Assembly: GCF_000801105.2 (NCBI RefSeq)
Contig: NC_079515.1
Coordinates: 3,968,001-4,032,000, forward strand
Source: Raphanus sativus
Taxonomy: Eukaryota; Streptophyta; Magnoliopsida; Brassicales; Brassicaceae
Direction: 5' to 3'
DNA: 64,000 nt
Numbering within the stretch: the stretch's first letter is position 1; each line of letters opens with the position of its first letter. Below, piece by piece: positions 23,363 to 36,206 of the stretch. The notes under the pieces are model-generated. The model was not told the DNA's origin, did not search any database, and saw nothing but the letters and a program-made list of their open reading frames with translations. The position numbers and the translations under genes are program-made.

Positions 23363-24162
23363 TGTAACGCCCCGACCTGTTCACGGCTAATAGACTACCC
23401 ACGTTCGCTTTCTCGGTCTGTGGACCACATCCCATCCGACGGTCGGTCGTTAATTTTCCAAAGTTTGAAATCATTGTTTACTGATTTTACAGTCATCACC
23501 CGACATTTCCCCGTGGTTTAGCCTCACTTATACGGTATCACGAATCACTTCTCGATAGGTCATCCATCCTTTCACTACTCCAGCCCAAGCACGCTTAACT
23601 CTAGAGTTCTAAACGGATGTGTGACAGAAAAGGTAAGTCAACTTTGGTGACATAGGTAGCCAAATTAATATTCTTAAGCCTTTTCACATATTACAACTCG
23701 GGATGTTACAATTCACCCCCTCTCAAAGAACGCAACATCTTCGTTGCACTCTACGACAGGTCTCAAGACGCCTCTCAGGTCAGAACTGAGACGGCTAACC
23801 AATTCTGATACCACTTGTAACGCCCCGACCCGTCCACGGCTAATGAGCCACCCACGCCCTCTCTCTCGGCCCGTGGGCCACATCTCCTTCGACGGTCGGT
23901 CTTCATTTTCCAAAGCTCGAAATCATTGTTTACTAACCCTGCAGTCACCATCCGATCTTTCTCCGTGATTTGGCCTCACTTATACGGTATCGCGAATCAC
24001 TTCCAGATAGGTCACACATCATTTCACTACTCCAGTCCAAGCACGCTTAACTCTGGAATTCTAAACGGATGTATGACGGAAAAGATAAGTCAACTTTAGT
24101 GACATAAGTAACAAAATCAATCTTCTTAAACATTTTCACATATCACAACTCGGGATATTACA
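23363..24162 (-). mobile_element. Miniature LTR retrotransposon (TRIM-like)
   Basis: Two direct repeats of about 348 bp (23363-23710 and 23816-24162), each starting TGTAA and ending TTACA, flank an internal region of only 105 bp. Read on the minus strand, the first LTR is followed after 2 bp by TGGTATCAGA (23813-23804), the initiator tRNA-Met primer-binding site. The internal region ends in a polypurine tract GAGAGGGGGTGAA just before the second LTR. There is no room for gag or pol, so the element is non-autonomous. The LTRs differ at many positions, mostly C/T and G/A, so it is old and probably was methylated. Flanks GACGC and GAAAC may be a decayed 5 bp target duplication. Confidence 0.92.
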
Positions 24163-27100
24163 GAAACATTAGCATACATCTTACGTTACTTTCAATCCTT
24201 TGCCACCTTGCTTTCTAGATTTGGTATTATTTTTTCACAACTATCTGATACCAAATCTGAAAAAGGAGTTTGTGAATTCACAACTATCAATAGAGCATAT
24301 GATTCACAATAGGATCTCATCTAAAGCAATTCCTGACTTGCTTTGTCGTTGGTTAGGCTCGTGTGATCGTATTTTATGGCAAACGTCACAAACTTTTGCT
24401 TTAGTTGTTTTATAGTTTTCAATTATCTTCTTTATTGAGCTTGTAAATAACTCCTTTTTGTGTTCAATAGATAGCATATCAAACCAAAAAAAAAAACATT
24501 CTCAAAAACTGAAAAAGTTTGGATCCAAGTATACTTTACACTAGTAACGAGTTCGTGAAACCTTTCAAATTTGTGCGTGTCTAAGTTAAAGTCTAGTTTA
24601 AAGAAAGTAGGTTGGTTTTCCAATTCGGCCAGAAACACATCGATTAGTTTTTCTTAAGAAGTTTAATTTGGGTTCACATGACTTTTATTCTTCATATATA
24701 ATCTAGAATGTTATGCAACAATTACTTAGTGGTAACCACTGAATACGAATACAGTTATACAACGCTACAATATATTCTAAACTTTTTTCAAAAAAAAAGG
24801 ATATTCCAAACTTTCTAGAAGAAAATATTATAAAATGCAAAGTTACACGCTTGGCATTATTAACATAGTTGTAATTTGTTTTAAGATTTGGTTTTAGTTG
24901 GAACTTTTGATAAGTAATGGGAAAAATATTAAACCTACTATTAAAAAGAATTTATATAATACTAGAACATTGACCTAGTAGTTAGAGCCTAAACAACACT
25001 TGCCAAGAATTAGTACCCAAACTGATGTCGTATCAATCTTTATTACTAGTGTTATCTAGGAATAGATTCAATTTTCTTTTTCAGATTCAGATGTTCTAAA
25101 TTTATCGTAATTGTGCATGGAACATCATAGGGAATTGAATGAGAGTGGGCATTCCAATGTGAGACCGTCTTCAACTTTTTTGACTCGGATAAGAACGTAA
25201 TTCTCGCGATGTGAGAAGTCTATTTTCCTATAGAATAGTGAAAACATATAGTAGTAGAAGACATGTTTTTCTTGAACTTATATAGAAGAGATGTTTCACT
25301 AATTATATAAACCAAGCAGATTTTTAGATATATGCAATTTGAAATATTATCATATTTGAAGCTGGAAATTTACCTTTTAAAATAATTTATCGACTATTAT
25401 TTTTTCTTTTTCTTTATTGACTATTATTTGGTAGTTGTTTCTCATTACTATAAAGGGGTAGAAGTTTTTGTTCGAAAGTTGCCTCGCCAGTTACTTAAAT
25501 CAAGATTGCTGTCCACTAAGGGATAAACAACTTACACAGGTGTGATTGCACTAACACAACAGGGTTGATTGATTGCTCTCTGTAATGGTTAATAATAATA
25601 CAAATGAATTTATTTTGGAAACCAGTGTTGCTTTTTGAGGTTCCCAAAACTTGGAACCCGGACTTGTGTTTAAAAAAACAAAACACTATGCAAACTAGTG
25701 AATGCTCATAATAAGGTCAAGCATATACAGCTAAGAAATATTGTACTACTATTAGATAAAAGTATGAAATGTTTTGAAATATATGAGCTTTGTATACAAG
25801 AGTTTTGAGACTTATAATCCACACATGCAGATCGATATATCTAAACCTTTTTGTGCAAAACTGATCATAACTTTTCTTTGCCATCCAGATCCAGTAATTG
25901 GGTGCGTAACTTTGCTTTGGAGTAAACTCTTGCTATCATGAATGCATTAATGGTTTGACCAAAAAAATAAAGATAGTGAAAATCTGTTTAGAGAGTAGCT
26001 AATTTGTCCGCACAAACGAACAAAAAAAAAATAGCTAATTTAATACTTATGATGTCCGTCCATTAAAAAGTTTGATGTAGATTAACTGGCCGGATGATTC
26101 CAAGTAACACAAGCCATGTGAACTTTGACTTTGACACCGAATTTCTCTTTGAAAAGAATAGAAAAACAAAATGCAAATTCATATGCAAGAGAGACAAAGA
26201 TATTTGTAAGTACTGTTATGTTGTTTAGTGAAGAGTTACTTTGTTTCTAAAAACAATGTTTGGTTTTATTCACATTGTCATTTTATTCCTTGGACCATTT
26301 TCTTCTCGCTTCGCATCCCGTGCATGGCTCCTCTAACTCACCACCATTGATACATTTGTATATACACATGAATATAAATAAGCCGCAGTCAAAAAGAAAA
26401 ATAAGCGAAATGAGATTTATTTTCCTTATCTGTTTTGAATTTTTCTGTTTATTAAATCCTTTCCTACTTAGAAATCAAAATTTTATGTTAAAACAACTAA
26501 ACAGGTAAATTTATTGCATTCAACTTTAAAAAGAAATTAAAAAGAAAAGAAAAGAAATAGTTTCTGATAACCATTATATTTTGTATAGTTATATACTTAT
26601 ATTTTCTTGTATATATAAGAACAAGATTTTGAATTTCTTGCCATCTGCAGTTGTGGACCAAGCTCCCTCAAGTGTCACATCTTTGTGTAAAACAAAATAC
26701 AAAACTACCGTTAGATGAGACTGAAATGTCACATCTTTTGTGGAAGTCAAAATATAAAATTACTGTCAATGATTTCTGAGTCAATCTGTTCACACAGTGT
26801 CACGTTATGACTATTCTTTTATCATATTCATGTCATGATGGTCATGTTTGCTGGTACTGATCGATAATAGCGATCTACGGTTGCAACTTACAATATTGTT
26901 TTCTTCAAAAAAAAAAACTTACAATATGGTTTACAGTATTATAAATTCTTCAGCAACGACTAAATCTCACTCCGCCTGGTCTCAAACCCAAAAACCAGTT
27001 CGAATTCTCACCTTCATTAGAGTTTGAGATTCACTAATCTCTTAAATAAGTTTGCGGTGTTTAAAGCTACTCGTGCGCGTTTCAGTGTTAAATCAAGTCA

Positions 27101-27822
27101 GTTAAGACTTCACATTTTCCATGTTGTCTACGGTTGAGCTATTCACCAAAAGTTCTTATCAGTCAACATTTCGATTTCTTGCATCAACATCGTTTCTTTC
27201 GAGTATCAGTTGTTTTTTCGAACAATTGCCTTAGGAATAAAACTAGAGCTTCCTCGTGGGTTTTCTTCATACTGATGAGTATGACTGGCTTCTTAATAGC
27301 TCTATTTTTTGTTGTTTTGTAATGTTTTTTTACATTTAGTCTACAACCGAGCATGCCTTTTGAATCCTCTGTTTCAATTGTAAACTTTGATGTTCATTAT
27401 CTTTTATTATACAAAACAAGTAGTTGAACAAAAACAAAGTATATTTGAGGTCGGTATTTTATTTCAATCGTTGGAACGTCAGATACAAAAATTTAAATTA
27501 TGGCATAGTATATCTATACGTGTATATATACATATATACATGGTAACATGGGACAGAGGCCAAGATAGGTTAGGACATAGGATAAAGAAAACGATCAAAT
27601 CTGCAAGGATCAGACTCTCCCAAATCCCAAGAAAAAACAAAGCATGCATTTCGTAATAAACAACTCATCATAAAACGACACATAACTCGAAAACCTCTCC
27701 CTCCCGACAATTTACCAATTTATTTATCTTTTAACTTGAACACCATTACTAGATCTCCGCATTTATATACGAGTACACAACAAGCCCTAAAACGAACACT
27801 TGATTAAGGATTATATCTGAAA
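24163..27822. other. WOX5 upstream intergenic region
   Basis: About 3.6 kb without a supported gene. Arabidopsis, as I recall, has a ribosomal protein P0 gene (At3g11250) between ATE2 and WOX5; I find no trace of it here. The last 1-2 kb should include the root quiescent-centre promoter of WOX5. No core element could be assigned with confidence. Confidence 0.5.
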
Positions 27823-28550
27823 ATGTCTTTCCCCCTGAAAGTTCGTAGCGTACGTGGCAACAACGGAGGAGGAGGAGGAGGAGGAGGGACGGGGACTAAG
27901 TGCGGGAGGTGGAACCCGACGGTGGAGCAGTTGAAGGTATTGACTGACTTGTTCAGAGCCGGTCTTAGAACTCCGACCACTGACCAAATTCAGAAGATCT
28001 CTACGGAGCTCAGTTTCTATGGCAAGATCGAAAGTAAGAATGTTTTCTATTGGTTCCAAAACCATAAGGCTAGAGAGAGGCAAAAACGCCGTAAAATCTC
28101 CATTGATTTTGATCATCATCATCATCAAGAAAATGACTATATCTCTCATCATCATCATCGTCAAACATCAACTAGAGGTAGTTTTTTATGATTTTTGTGA
28201 TACTAATATTAATCTCTATCTAAATGTTTTTTAGTTATTTTCTATTTCCTCTAACAAGTTGTTTTTGATGATATATAAAAATGTATTTAATTTGTTAAGG
28301 ATGATTGGTACTACTTGCAGATGTTTTTGAGATAAACGAAGACGAGGAGGAGAGGGTAATAGAAACATTACAACTCTTTCCGGTGAATTCTTTCCAAGAA
28401 TCAAAAGTGGACAAAATTAGAAGCAGAGGTCATAACCAGTACCGTGAGTACATACGAGAGACCAACACGACCACGTTTCCTTCGTATTCATCGTGTGGAG
28501 CTGAGATGGAACATCCGTCGCCGTTGGAACTTCGATTAAACTTTCTTTAA
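27823..28550 (+). CDS. WOX5: WUSCHEL-related homeobox transcription factor
   Basis: Two exons (27823-28177, 28321-28550) give 194 residues, against 182 in Arabidopsis WOX5. After a polyglycine run (residues 15-22) comes the WUS-type homeodomain from about residue 27 ([11 protein letters not shown]) to the basic helix-3 end [15 protein letters not shown]. The WUS box [10 protein letters not shown] and an EAR-like C terminus LELRLNFL follow, both used in repression through TOPLESS. WOX5 marks the root quiescent centre and keeps columella stem cells undifferentiated. Identity to WOX5 over the homeodomain and tail clearly separates it from its duplicate WOX7, which lacks these C-terminal motifs. 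The extra length is mainly a longer Gly run and a second His-rich block (SHHHHR) before the exon junction. Confidence 0.96.
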
Positions 28551-29330
28551 GTTAGTGTCCACCTAAATAATGTCTTGGAAGTCCGATAAGATTTTAAAAG
28601 AAGTCATGTTAGGAGATCTTATGTACTTTAGATTGTGACTCAAAATTTCCAATGTATGAATTATGACAAGTCTAAGCATCAGTTGCTTGTTAATTTCCGT
28701 TAGTTTGAAAGTAAATTATAAGAACTAATACCATGGAAGCTTTTACAGAATTTTTGACTTCAAAATAGAGGTCCGAAAAAATATTTCAATTAAATGCATC
28801 GTTATGTTGTATTTAAGTATCAGGAGAAGATTATTTACAAATACGTGAATAATTATTTCTGATCATTAAGCACTTCAAACAGTAGAAGCCTCATTAGTCA
28901 GTGAGTAATGATTCATTAAAAGTTTATGAATATTCTATACCCAAAAATCTAAAATTAAAAATAATCAATTATATTGGTTAATAGCCAGAATTCAATTAAA
29001 TTTTCAAGTGTAATACTCATAAAATATAATTGTTAGTTATAATTTTACAATATAATAAGTTTTAAAAATTGTAATAAAATAATAAATCAGCCCAAAAACA
29101 CTTTAAACTGTTATTGGGTAACCAAACCAATTTACATGTACAACAACTAAACCGGTCCAATATGAAAAACCAAAAGATTTTAAAAATACAAAATTCTCGG
29201 GTCATAAATATTATTGCGTGGTCGCATCCCAAGTACAAATGGGCTTTATAACTACAAAGGGCCCATTATTTGGTTCCGCTTAAGAGAAGAGAGTTGGTTT
29301 AAGAAGTTTTCGTGAAGAAGCAAACTCAAG
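28551..29330. other. Spacer between WOX5 and RPN8 remnant
   Basis: This is the WOX5 3' UTR followed by AT-rich sequence. No gene, RNA or clear transposon end is seen. Confidence 0.5.
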
Positions 29331-30004
29331 CTCCCTCGGAGAGAAAACGTAAAAGACACACCTTGGCAACTAAGGTTCTTACCTATCACTGATTATTACT
29401 ATATGGTGGAGGAAGTTAAAATAATTTGAACTGTAATCTAGGTTGCTGCAAAACTGACTGCTCTGAAGGGATTGGATGCAAGACTCAGGAAGATTTGGAG
29501 TTACCTTGACCTTGTAATCGAAGGGAAACTCCCATTAAACCATGAGATCTTTTACCATCTTCAGGTTAGAATACTTCCACCTTTTAATCCTAGATTGATC
29601 AGTAGAAGTTACATCGTTCAAACTTGTTATCGTTTTTCTAATCTACTGTTCTGCTAGAATGGTTCAGATCATAAAATACCATACTTAAAATCTTCAGGAC
29701 GTATTCAACTTAATTCCTAACTTGAATGTCAATGAGTTGGTTAAGGCATTTGAAGGTTTGCTTGTTCCTCCTTTAAATTGCTCATTTCTATCATATTATT
29801 TACACTTCTTTTCTCCCTGACTTTGTTCATTTTGGGCAGTGAAAACAAATGACATGATGCTTGTTATCTACCTTTCTTTCCTCATCCGAAGTGTAATTGC
29901 CCTCCACAACTTGATCAACAACAAGGTTAGACTCAACAAGGAACATGAAAAAGCAGAGGACTCAAAGCCCGTTGGCCGTTGCCATACCAATCGCGGGGAG
30001 TTAA
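29331..30004 (+). pseudogene. Truncated 26S proteasome RPN8a (MEE34)
   Basis: Exons matching the C-terminal third of RPN8 survive. A degraded piece at about 29345-29372 encodes a remnant of VKDTTxxTLATE. Further pieces are 29442-29564 ([21 protein letters not shown]...), 29698-29755 (DVFNLIPNLNVNELVKAF) and 29840-30004 ([12 protein letters not shown]..., [16 protein letters not shown]). The N-terminal MPN domain is absent. One extra base near 29974 shifts the frame just before the expected C-terminal end; removing it in thought would give a short tail and a TAA at 30002-30004. RPN8 is the MPN partner of the deubiquitinase RPN11 in the proteasome lid. Position after WOX5 matches At3g11270. The piece is presumably a dead copy left after genome duplication. 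Confidence 0.88.
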
Positions 30005-33000
30005 AAATAAAGAGGCAAATTTTGAGCTTGGAAGGTTTTATTATTGAATATTGCTCTTGTCATTTGCTGCCTGTAAAGAGGGTCCGATTAGTGACGAACG
30101 GGTTAAGTTTTTTTTTTTTTTAAACGGGTTAAGTTCTGGTTCCATTGTTCTTGTCTTCTCCCTCTACTGTTCTTTCTTCAATAGTAATGATAACTCAAAA
30201 AAAGAGGAAAATGCATTTTACTTGGAAACTAAAGTTTTAACTAATGACGCATGCTTCGTGGAAAGGATATGATGATAAGCAGAAATGAAATTATGAATCA
30301 AGAACGTGCTTTGTTACGCAATATTTGCTTTTAAGCCTACCTTTGAAGGAACATTCTTTTTTTTTTTCTTGATAAGTGTTGTGCTTATTTAAACTAAAGT
30401 CTACAAGTAAACAAATATTTTTGTTTGTTTGCATACAATTTAATTTAATATGCTCATGATTAGGATTAGCCTTAGGTCGCAAAGCTTCTCGACGATTCTC
30501 GTACTTATTTCACTGTTTTAATGTTCTTCATGATGTTATTATACTCACGCAGGCCCTTTGTGCATGTCGCTTGGTATAGTAATACATGCAACAGCTACAT
30601 GTAAAATATGGCTTCTTGGAGTTCATACTTGGACATACATAAAAATACAGTTTTCAAAAAAATTAATACCTAAAAATACATCATTTGTGCGGCTAGTGTG
30701 TTCATACTTGGACATACATAAAAATACAGTTTTCAAAAAATTAATACCTAAAAATAAATAATTTTTATATTTTAAGTTAATATAATAATTCTCTAAAATT
30801 GGCCCTATACTTTGCTATGGAAAAGATCTAACAAATCGTCATTTCAATTTAAATCCACTTTTATTCTTCTTCATGTTATCATCACAAATCTTAGTCATCA
30901 AATAGTGGATATAGACACACCGATATATTATATGTATGCCAAATAGTGTATATTGTAATAGTATATTTTAATGCATGTATGACGTAAGAACATTGAGCGT
31001 TTTAGAGATTGGTATACATCAGTGTAAGGCATGTAGATCCCATCGAGGCGACCAGATCGAAAGTGACAAAATAACTAAAGGTTGGCAAAAGAAATAAAGC
31101 CACAAAGTTGCGAGAGGAAAAGAACAACTTTATTTTCTTTATCCGAAACAGGACTAGCAAATTGCAATAGCAAATTGCAATGGCATATCACAATTGATGA
31201 TCAAGATTCATCTAAAATAGAAGATATGTAATTCAATTAATTCGAATGCTTTAATGTGCATGATGATAAATTAATTTGCTTGATTAAGTTTCGTCATTGT
31301 TTTATATAATCGCCTAGCTTAGTCTAAATCATGTACTAATTTCCAAGATATATGGAACAATAGGTATTTTGTCACTTAAAACATTTCGTAATAGTTTTGT
31401 TTTAGATACTATAGAATGATCATTTTGAGATATGAAAACTGGAAGTATTAATAACTCAACTTTCATGATAAGTCTTGTAATTCTCAAAAAAAAAAAAATG
31501 ATAAGTCTTGTAATATTATACAGCATGAATTGGTGAACTTTAGTTCTTATATTTAGTTATGTTGGTGTACTTAAATGATTAATTTTGAAGGTGAATACTG
31601 ATCATTTCTAAATGATTATCCAACATGCAAATCATCTTATGTAGCCTATATAATATAGGCAGCTTCCTTTTCAACAAAACCAAAATTAAAATATGGATCA
31701 TATATTTTTAAGCACAAAAATATGGATCATGCATATTATATGCAGTCAGTGCATATCACTATGTTTTAACGTTATTCATACGTGATTGAGATTTTTCATT
31801 TTATATGATTTGCATATACATTTAAAATCAATTTTGTTTCAAGTTGCATAATTAATTATGTGACGAGAACTCTTACACTTTTTTTTAAATCAAATTCTTA
31901 ATTTATGATTTGATATTTTTTTTTATTTTACACTTTTCGAGTAAGAGACAATTTTTATATCTCTTATTTAAGAGACGATTTTTAGTTTCTCTTAGCTAAA
32001 ATCTAAGAAAATTAAGAAATGTTTCTTAATCGTTTAGAACTCCAGTTAAAAGATCAGGATTAATCATGGTCTTAGTAGTATTTTGGAGTTCAAATTTGCA
32101 TGAAATTCGTCCCAAACAAGGAGACACGCTTGAAAATAAACGAGTTGTTTATAGTATTTTGTACATATTTTCTTGAAAATACAATCACTATTTAACAATA
32201 ATATGAAAAGGAAAGTAGATATCCATACTACTGTTCGTGATTTGAACGATAGGTTTGCTGAATATGGTCAGAAACTTTAATTATTTGGGATTGTATTTCG
32301 TATTTATTTTCTACTAATTTGGTTCAACAAATACTTTTCTGAAACAGCATAAAATTTATTTATATTTTTCTGTCGAAGGTTTAATAGTTACACATTTATT
32401 TTCAATTTTTCAAAAATAAAATAAAATTAAAGGTCCTTCAAGTGATTTCTTAGTTCATTTATATTTGTTTTACCTTCAATTTTACAAAGAGAACTTTTAT
32501 ACAGTGATGTGATGAAAATATAATTTTACTAAGTTTACAGAGGTTAAGTACTAATTATTTTATTCCTTAAAATGGATTTTCAAACTACTAAGCATGGTAA
32601 AAAATTTCTCAGAACAACACAGTAGATACTTTAAATCATTTTTAGGCTTATGCTTATAGTACACAACAATATATTTTCTAATAATATTGTAACCTATTTT
32701 TTTTATCCAAATGATACCAATTTATTTAATTCTAAATATATATATGGGGAGGCCATGGCCGTCTCGAACTATTTATGGACCATGTTCAAAAATATTAACG
32801 GTATATTTAACGATGTAAAAGAATAGTTTTAAAAGTTTATAGTTTTATTTATATATATATTTGACATATTTTTAAAAAAATTATCGGCTCCAAATTTAGT
32901 ATTATGTCTAAAATTTTAAAATTATATATCATAATTTATATATTTATCTCAAAAATTCTTAATATTTTAAAAAAATTTCAAATTCAGACTCTGTTCGACC

Positions 33001-33895
33001 GCTCTACTTGCACGTGCTGTTAGACAGTCCTGGGGTGGCAAAGGGGTTGGAATAGATGAGAAGAGTGAGATTCTTTGGTCAGAAGTGGAAAGCAGAGTCA
33101 GCCTCTTTTGTATACTCAAATCAATTGTTTATACATTCCACCTACACTCAACACAACATTTCCAACCATATCATATTTTTCCCAAATTAATTTGCCATAT
33201 TTAAGTATTTATAATATTCGGATGAATCTGTGATCGTGTTACTTTAACTATAGCCATTTGCCTCATACAAATATAACCACAAACAACAAACTTTGAACAA
33301 ATCTCTCGTTTATGTGTGGTGCTGGATCTTCCTAGTCTTAATATCTTTGCATTTAGCTTCATAAAATAAGTTGTTGTTAAATGTTTATCAAAATGCACGT
33401 CCTTTTAACTACTATATTTATTTTTTCGTCTAACACTTCATTAATCCAATATAGTCTATGAAAACTAATAACAGAGAAATTGATACATATCATCAAAAAA
33501 GTAAATTCTTTTTTTTTTGAAAAATATATCTTAACCATTAAAAATATGAAAATAAAAATATAATTAAAATATAATCTTAAATATATTAGATTTTGTCGAT
33601 ACACTAATATCAGAATAATCTTATCACATGCTTTTTCATAATCAAAGTGATTATCCACATCACACCAGGACTGCAGTCACTGAATGCATTTGCTATATTT
33701 AATGGAGCAGAAAACCTCGATATTTAAATTTAATAGGGGATTTCGTAAACACAAACACACACTGACGCACATACACAGTCACATTCATGTATAGAAAACA
33801 AGATTATGACACAACATATATAGACTTGGGTTTTTCATTACAGTTTTACAACACAACTTCATTCGAACTTTTGAGTTTGGTGATTATATCTTACT
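30005..33895. other. Intergenic, AT-rich with repeats
   Basis: No gene is supported over 3.9 kb. It contains a 79 bp tandem duplication (30621-30778) and a possible decayed DNA transposon at about 32745-33005 (from GGGGAGGCCATGGCCG to GACTCTGTTCGACCG). Otherwise it is low-complexity AT-rich DNA. The right end is the MYB 3' UTR. Confidence 0.5.
30621..30778. repeat. 79 bp tandem duplication
   Basis: Units 30621-30699 and 30700-30778 begin identically with GTTCATACTTGGACATACAT. They differ by a one-base change in an A run and diverge only near their ends. Confidence 0.92.
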
Positions 33896-34762
33896 TTAAG
33901 CTCCGGCACTAAATGCATTTACTCCAGCAAAGTTAAAGGCAGCATCAAAGGGAGCTGATGATGGAGAGAAAAGATTCTGACTCATACACATTAGTCCCTC
34001 CTCGGCTTTATCATTTTCGATAAACCCTAAATCCGGGAGGATATCTCTATGATCAGAAAAGGAACGGTTGAGATTGGCATTTAGAAAGTTGACGGTTGTG
34101 ATGTCATGGATGCTTGGCCGGCGCTTATCCTTGGCTCCTGAGAGTTGTCTCTGGTAATACTTTTGGGCATGGCTTGCAACTTGCGTTGGGGTCTTCGACA
34201 CCACGAAGTTTCTCGATATGTTTCTCCAGTCACCTTTCCCGTACTTGAGAAGCCCTAGCAAGAATCTCCTGCGTGCAACAAGAAAAAGAAACAGAGTAAT
34301 GTAAGCCCTAAGAAAACAGGGGAATGACTTGTACCGCAAGAAACCAATATAGGGCAAGGATTCTCTTAACCTGTGTTCTTCCTCTGTCCAAGGGACTCCT
34401 TTCTTCCGTTCGTGATCAGATCCTCTGGCTCCATTAGGTCGCTTTCGACACGTGTCCTGGGTAAACCCTAAAGGAGAAGGGTAACCAGGAATGGGGACAC
34501 GTCCTTCTTCAATATCGAAAACGTCTTCCTCGAGCTTACTGTATTGCTTCATTACATCAAAAACAGTCTTTCCAGGGATCATGGAAGCAATCTTGAACCA
34601 GCGATCGGGTGAGTCTTCAGGGTAGATGGCAAGGGCTCGTTCGAACATCTTGTTCTCTTCTTTAGTCCAGATGCTGCTAGAGCTTTGTAAGCTCACCATA
34701 TCTTGACCCACAGACCGGTAATCAGAGATAGGCACGTGAGAGAGTGGATTCAGAGTCTCCAT
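33896..34762 (-). CDS. DIVARICATA-like MYB transcription factor
   Basis: Two exons (34762-34371 and 34268-33896) give 254 residues. The first MYB/SANT repeat lies at about residues 30-80 ([17 protein letters not shown], then [12 protein letters not shown]), followed by VPIPGY. The second repeat ([30 protein letters not shown]) ends in the SHAQKYY signature of single-repeat-type plant MYBs that bind I-box/TATCCA-like DNA. The start [15 protein letters not shown] fits At3g11280, whose position between RPN8a and the transporter gene is kept here. The exact role is unknown; relatives act in ABA, salt and developmental control. The intron splits the second repeat at its EEHR. Confidence 0.9.
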   Translation of the reverse strand: [288 protein letters not shown]

Positions 34763-35513
34763 AGCTAATACAAAAAATAAAGAAAAAGTTTAAACTACAA
34801 ACACATCTCAAAAAAGTCCATTATGTGTGTGTATGACTGATAAATGATTTGTGGTATGTCTTAGGAAAATATGGAAGCTTATATTTATATATAGGACTTT
34901 AATGATATATATATTAGGAATCAAAGTGGGAAATGACACAAGGGAAGGTAAAATCAAGAACCATATACTGAAGGAATCAAGAACCTGATTTGGGTGAGAG
35001 ATTTCAAGCATATGAAACCGACCCTCGAATCTGGACTAAAGCTTTGAAGAATCTATGAGAATCTGCAAAAGCAGGTCGTCCAAGGAAGACAAAAGACAGC
35101 AAAGCCACCAGATGAGAATAATGAGAAGTTGAAGCTGTGATGATGAGAAGAGTCGGACTCAGAAACTGAAGACTCAATTATAAAGGAGAAAGGAGGAAGA
35201 GTGTTATAGAAAGAGTCACTATTAATTCGGGGGCACTGAGGAGAAAAAGGATAGGCTCTTTTGTTTTTTGTTTTAATAAGTGAAATTTGGCATATTATGA
35301 ATGGAGAAAAAGTGAATGGTTACCACTCGGATTCTTGCGGTTCATTAGAAAAGATTATTGATTTATTGAAATGATTTTAGTAATAAAATACAGTAGTCTG
35401 AATAACACGACAAATTTATTCTATCGTCCACTCTTTCTTCTGGTCCACACACGGGTTGACTATGTAATGTAATTTAAAAACATTGAGTAAATAGTTAATA
35501 ATGTAGCAAACAA
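34763..35513. promoter_or_regulatory. MYB gene 5' region
   Basis: Upstream region of the minus-strand MYB gene. Purine-rich sequence near 35030-35230 looks like 5' UTR, so a 5' UTR intron (about 34770-35010) is possible but not proven. Confidence 0.4.
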
Positions 35514-35586
35514 GCGCCTGTAGCTCAGTGGATAGAGCGTCTGTTTCCTAAGCAGAAGGCCGTAGGTTCGACCCCTACCTGGCGCG
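35514..35586 (+). tRNA. tRNA-Arg (CCT)
   Basis: A 73-base cloverleaf: acceptor GCGCCTG/CTGGCGC with one T-T mismatch, D arm GCTCAGTGGATAGAGC, anticodon stem TCTGT/GCAGA with loop TTCCTAA (anticodon CCT), and T arm GTAGGTTCGACCCCTAC. The discriminator base is G and there is no intron. It decodes AGG. Confidence 0.96.
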
Positions 35587-36206
35587 GTGTAATTATATAA
35601 TTTTGTTTATTTATGGGTAATGTTCAGTGTATCTATGTCGGCCAAGATTTTTTTTAGAAAAGTATGACAAATTCAATAGTTAAAGCTCCCACTAGCCTCA
35701 ATTTAAAGTTTCTGTTTTTACTTGTTTGATGTTTAGAAAAGATACAGATTACTTTCCTTAAACAGAAAAATCCAAGAAACTCAACCAGCTTTTGTTATTA
35801 CAAGTCTACCATACCAAAGTCTAATCTAAAACAAAACATGCTATGGCCTATGGCTTTACAGCTGAATCGACATTGCATAACAGGTAAAACAGATGAAACG
35901 GAATAACTATGATTACTGGTTAGTAAGAAAACTAATTGAAATAGCCATGTAAATATTATATGGTTATCTAACTATAATCAATACCGGATGTTAATTAGCG
36001 TAAACTCTGAAATTAAAAGAAGTCTTGAAATTTCATTTCTGTGCCAATCATAAATATTTTTTGTACAAACTTAACAAGAACAAAGAGAAAGAAAAAATGC
36101 AAAAGACCTGAATAAGTCTTATAACTTTCCAGGCTATTGACTTTTTTTCTTAAATGTACAAATAGCCAAACAAATCTCAAAGCTCAACAGATGTAAAAGA
36201 TCTCTT
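35587..36206. other. Spacer between tRNA-Arg and laccase
   Basis: AT-rich, including the likely laccase 3' UTR. Nothing else is recognised. Confidence 0.5.
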
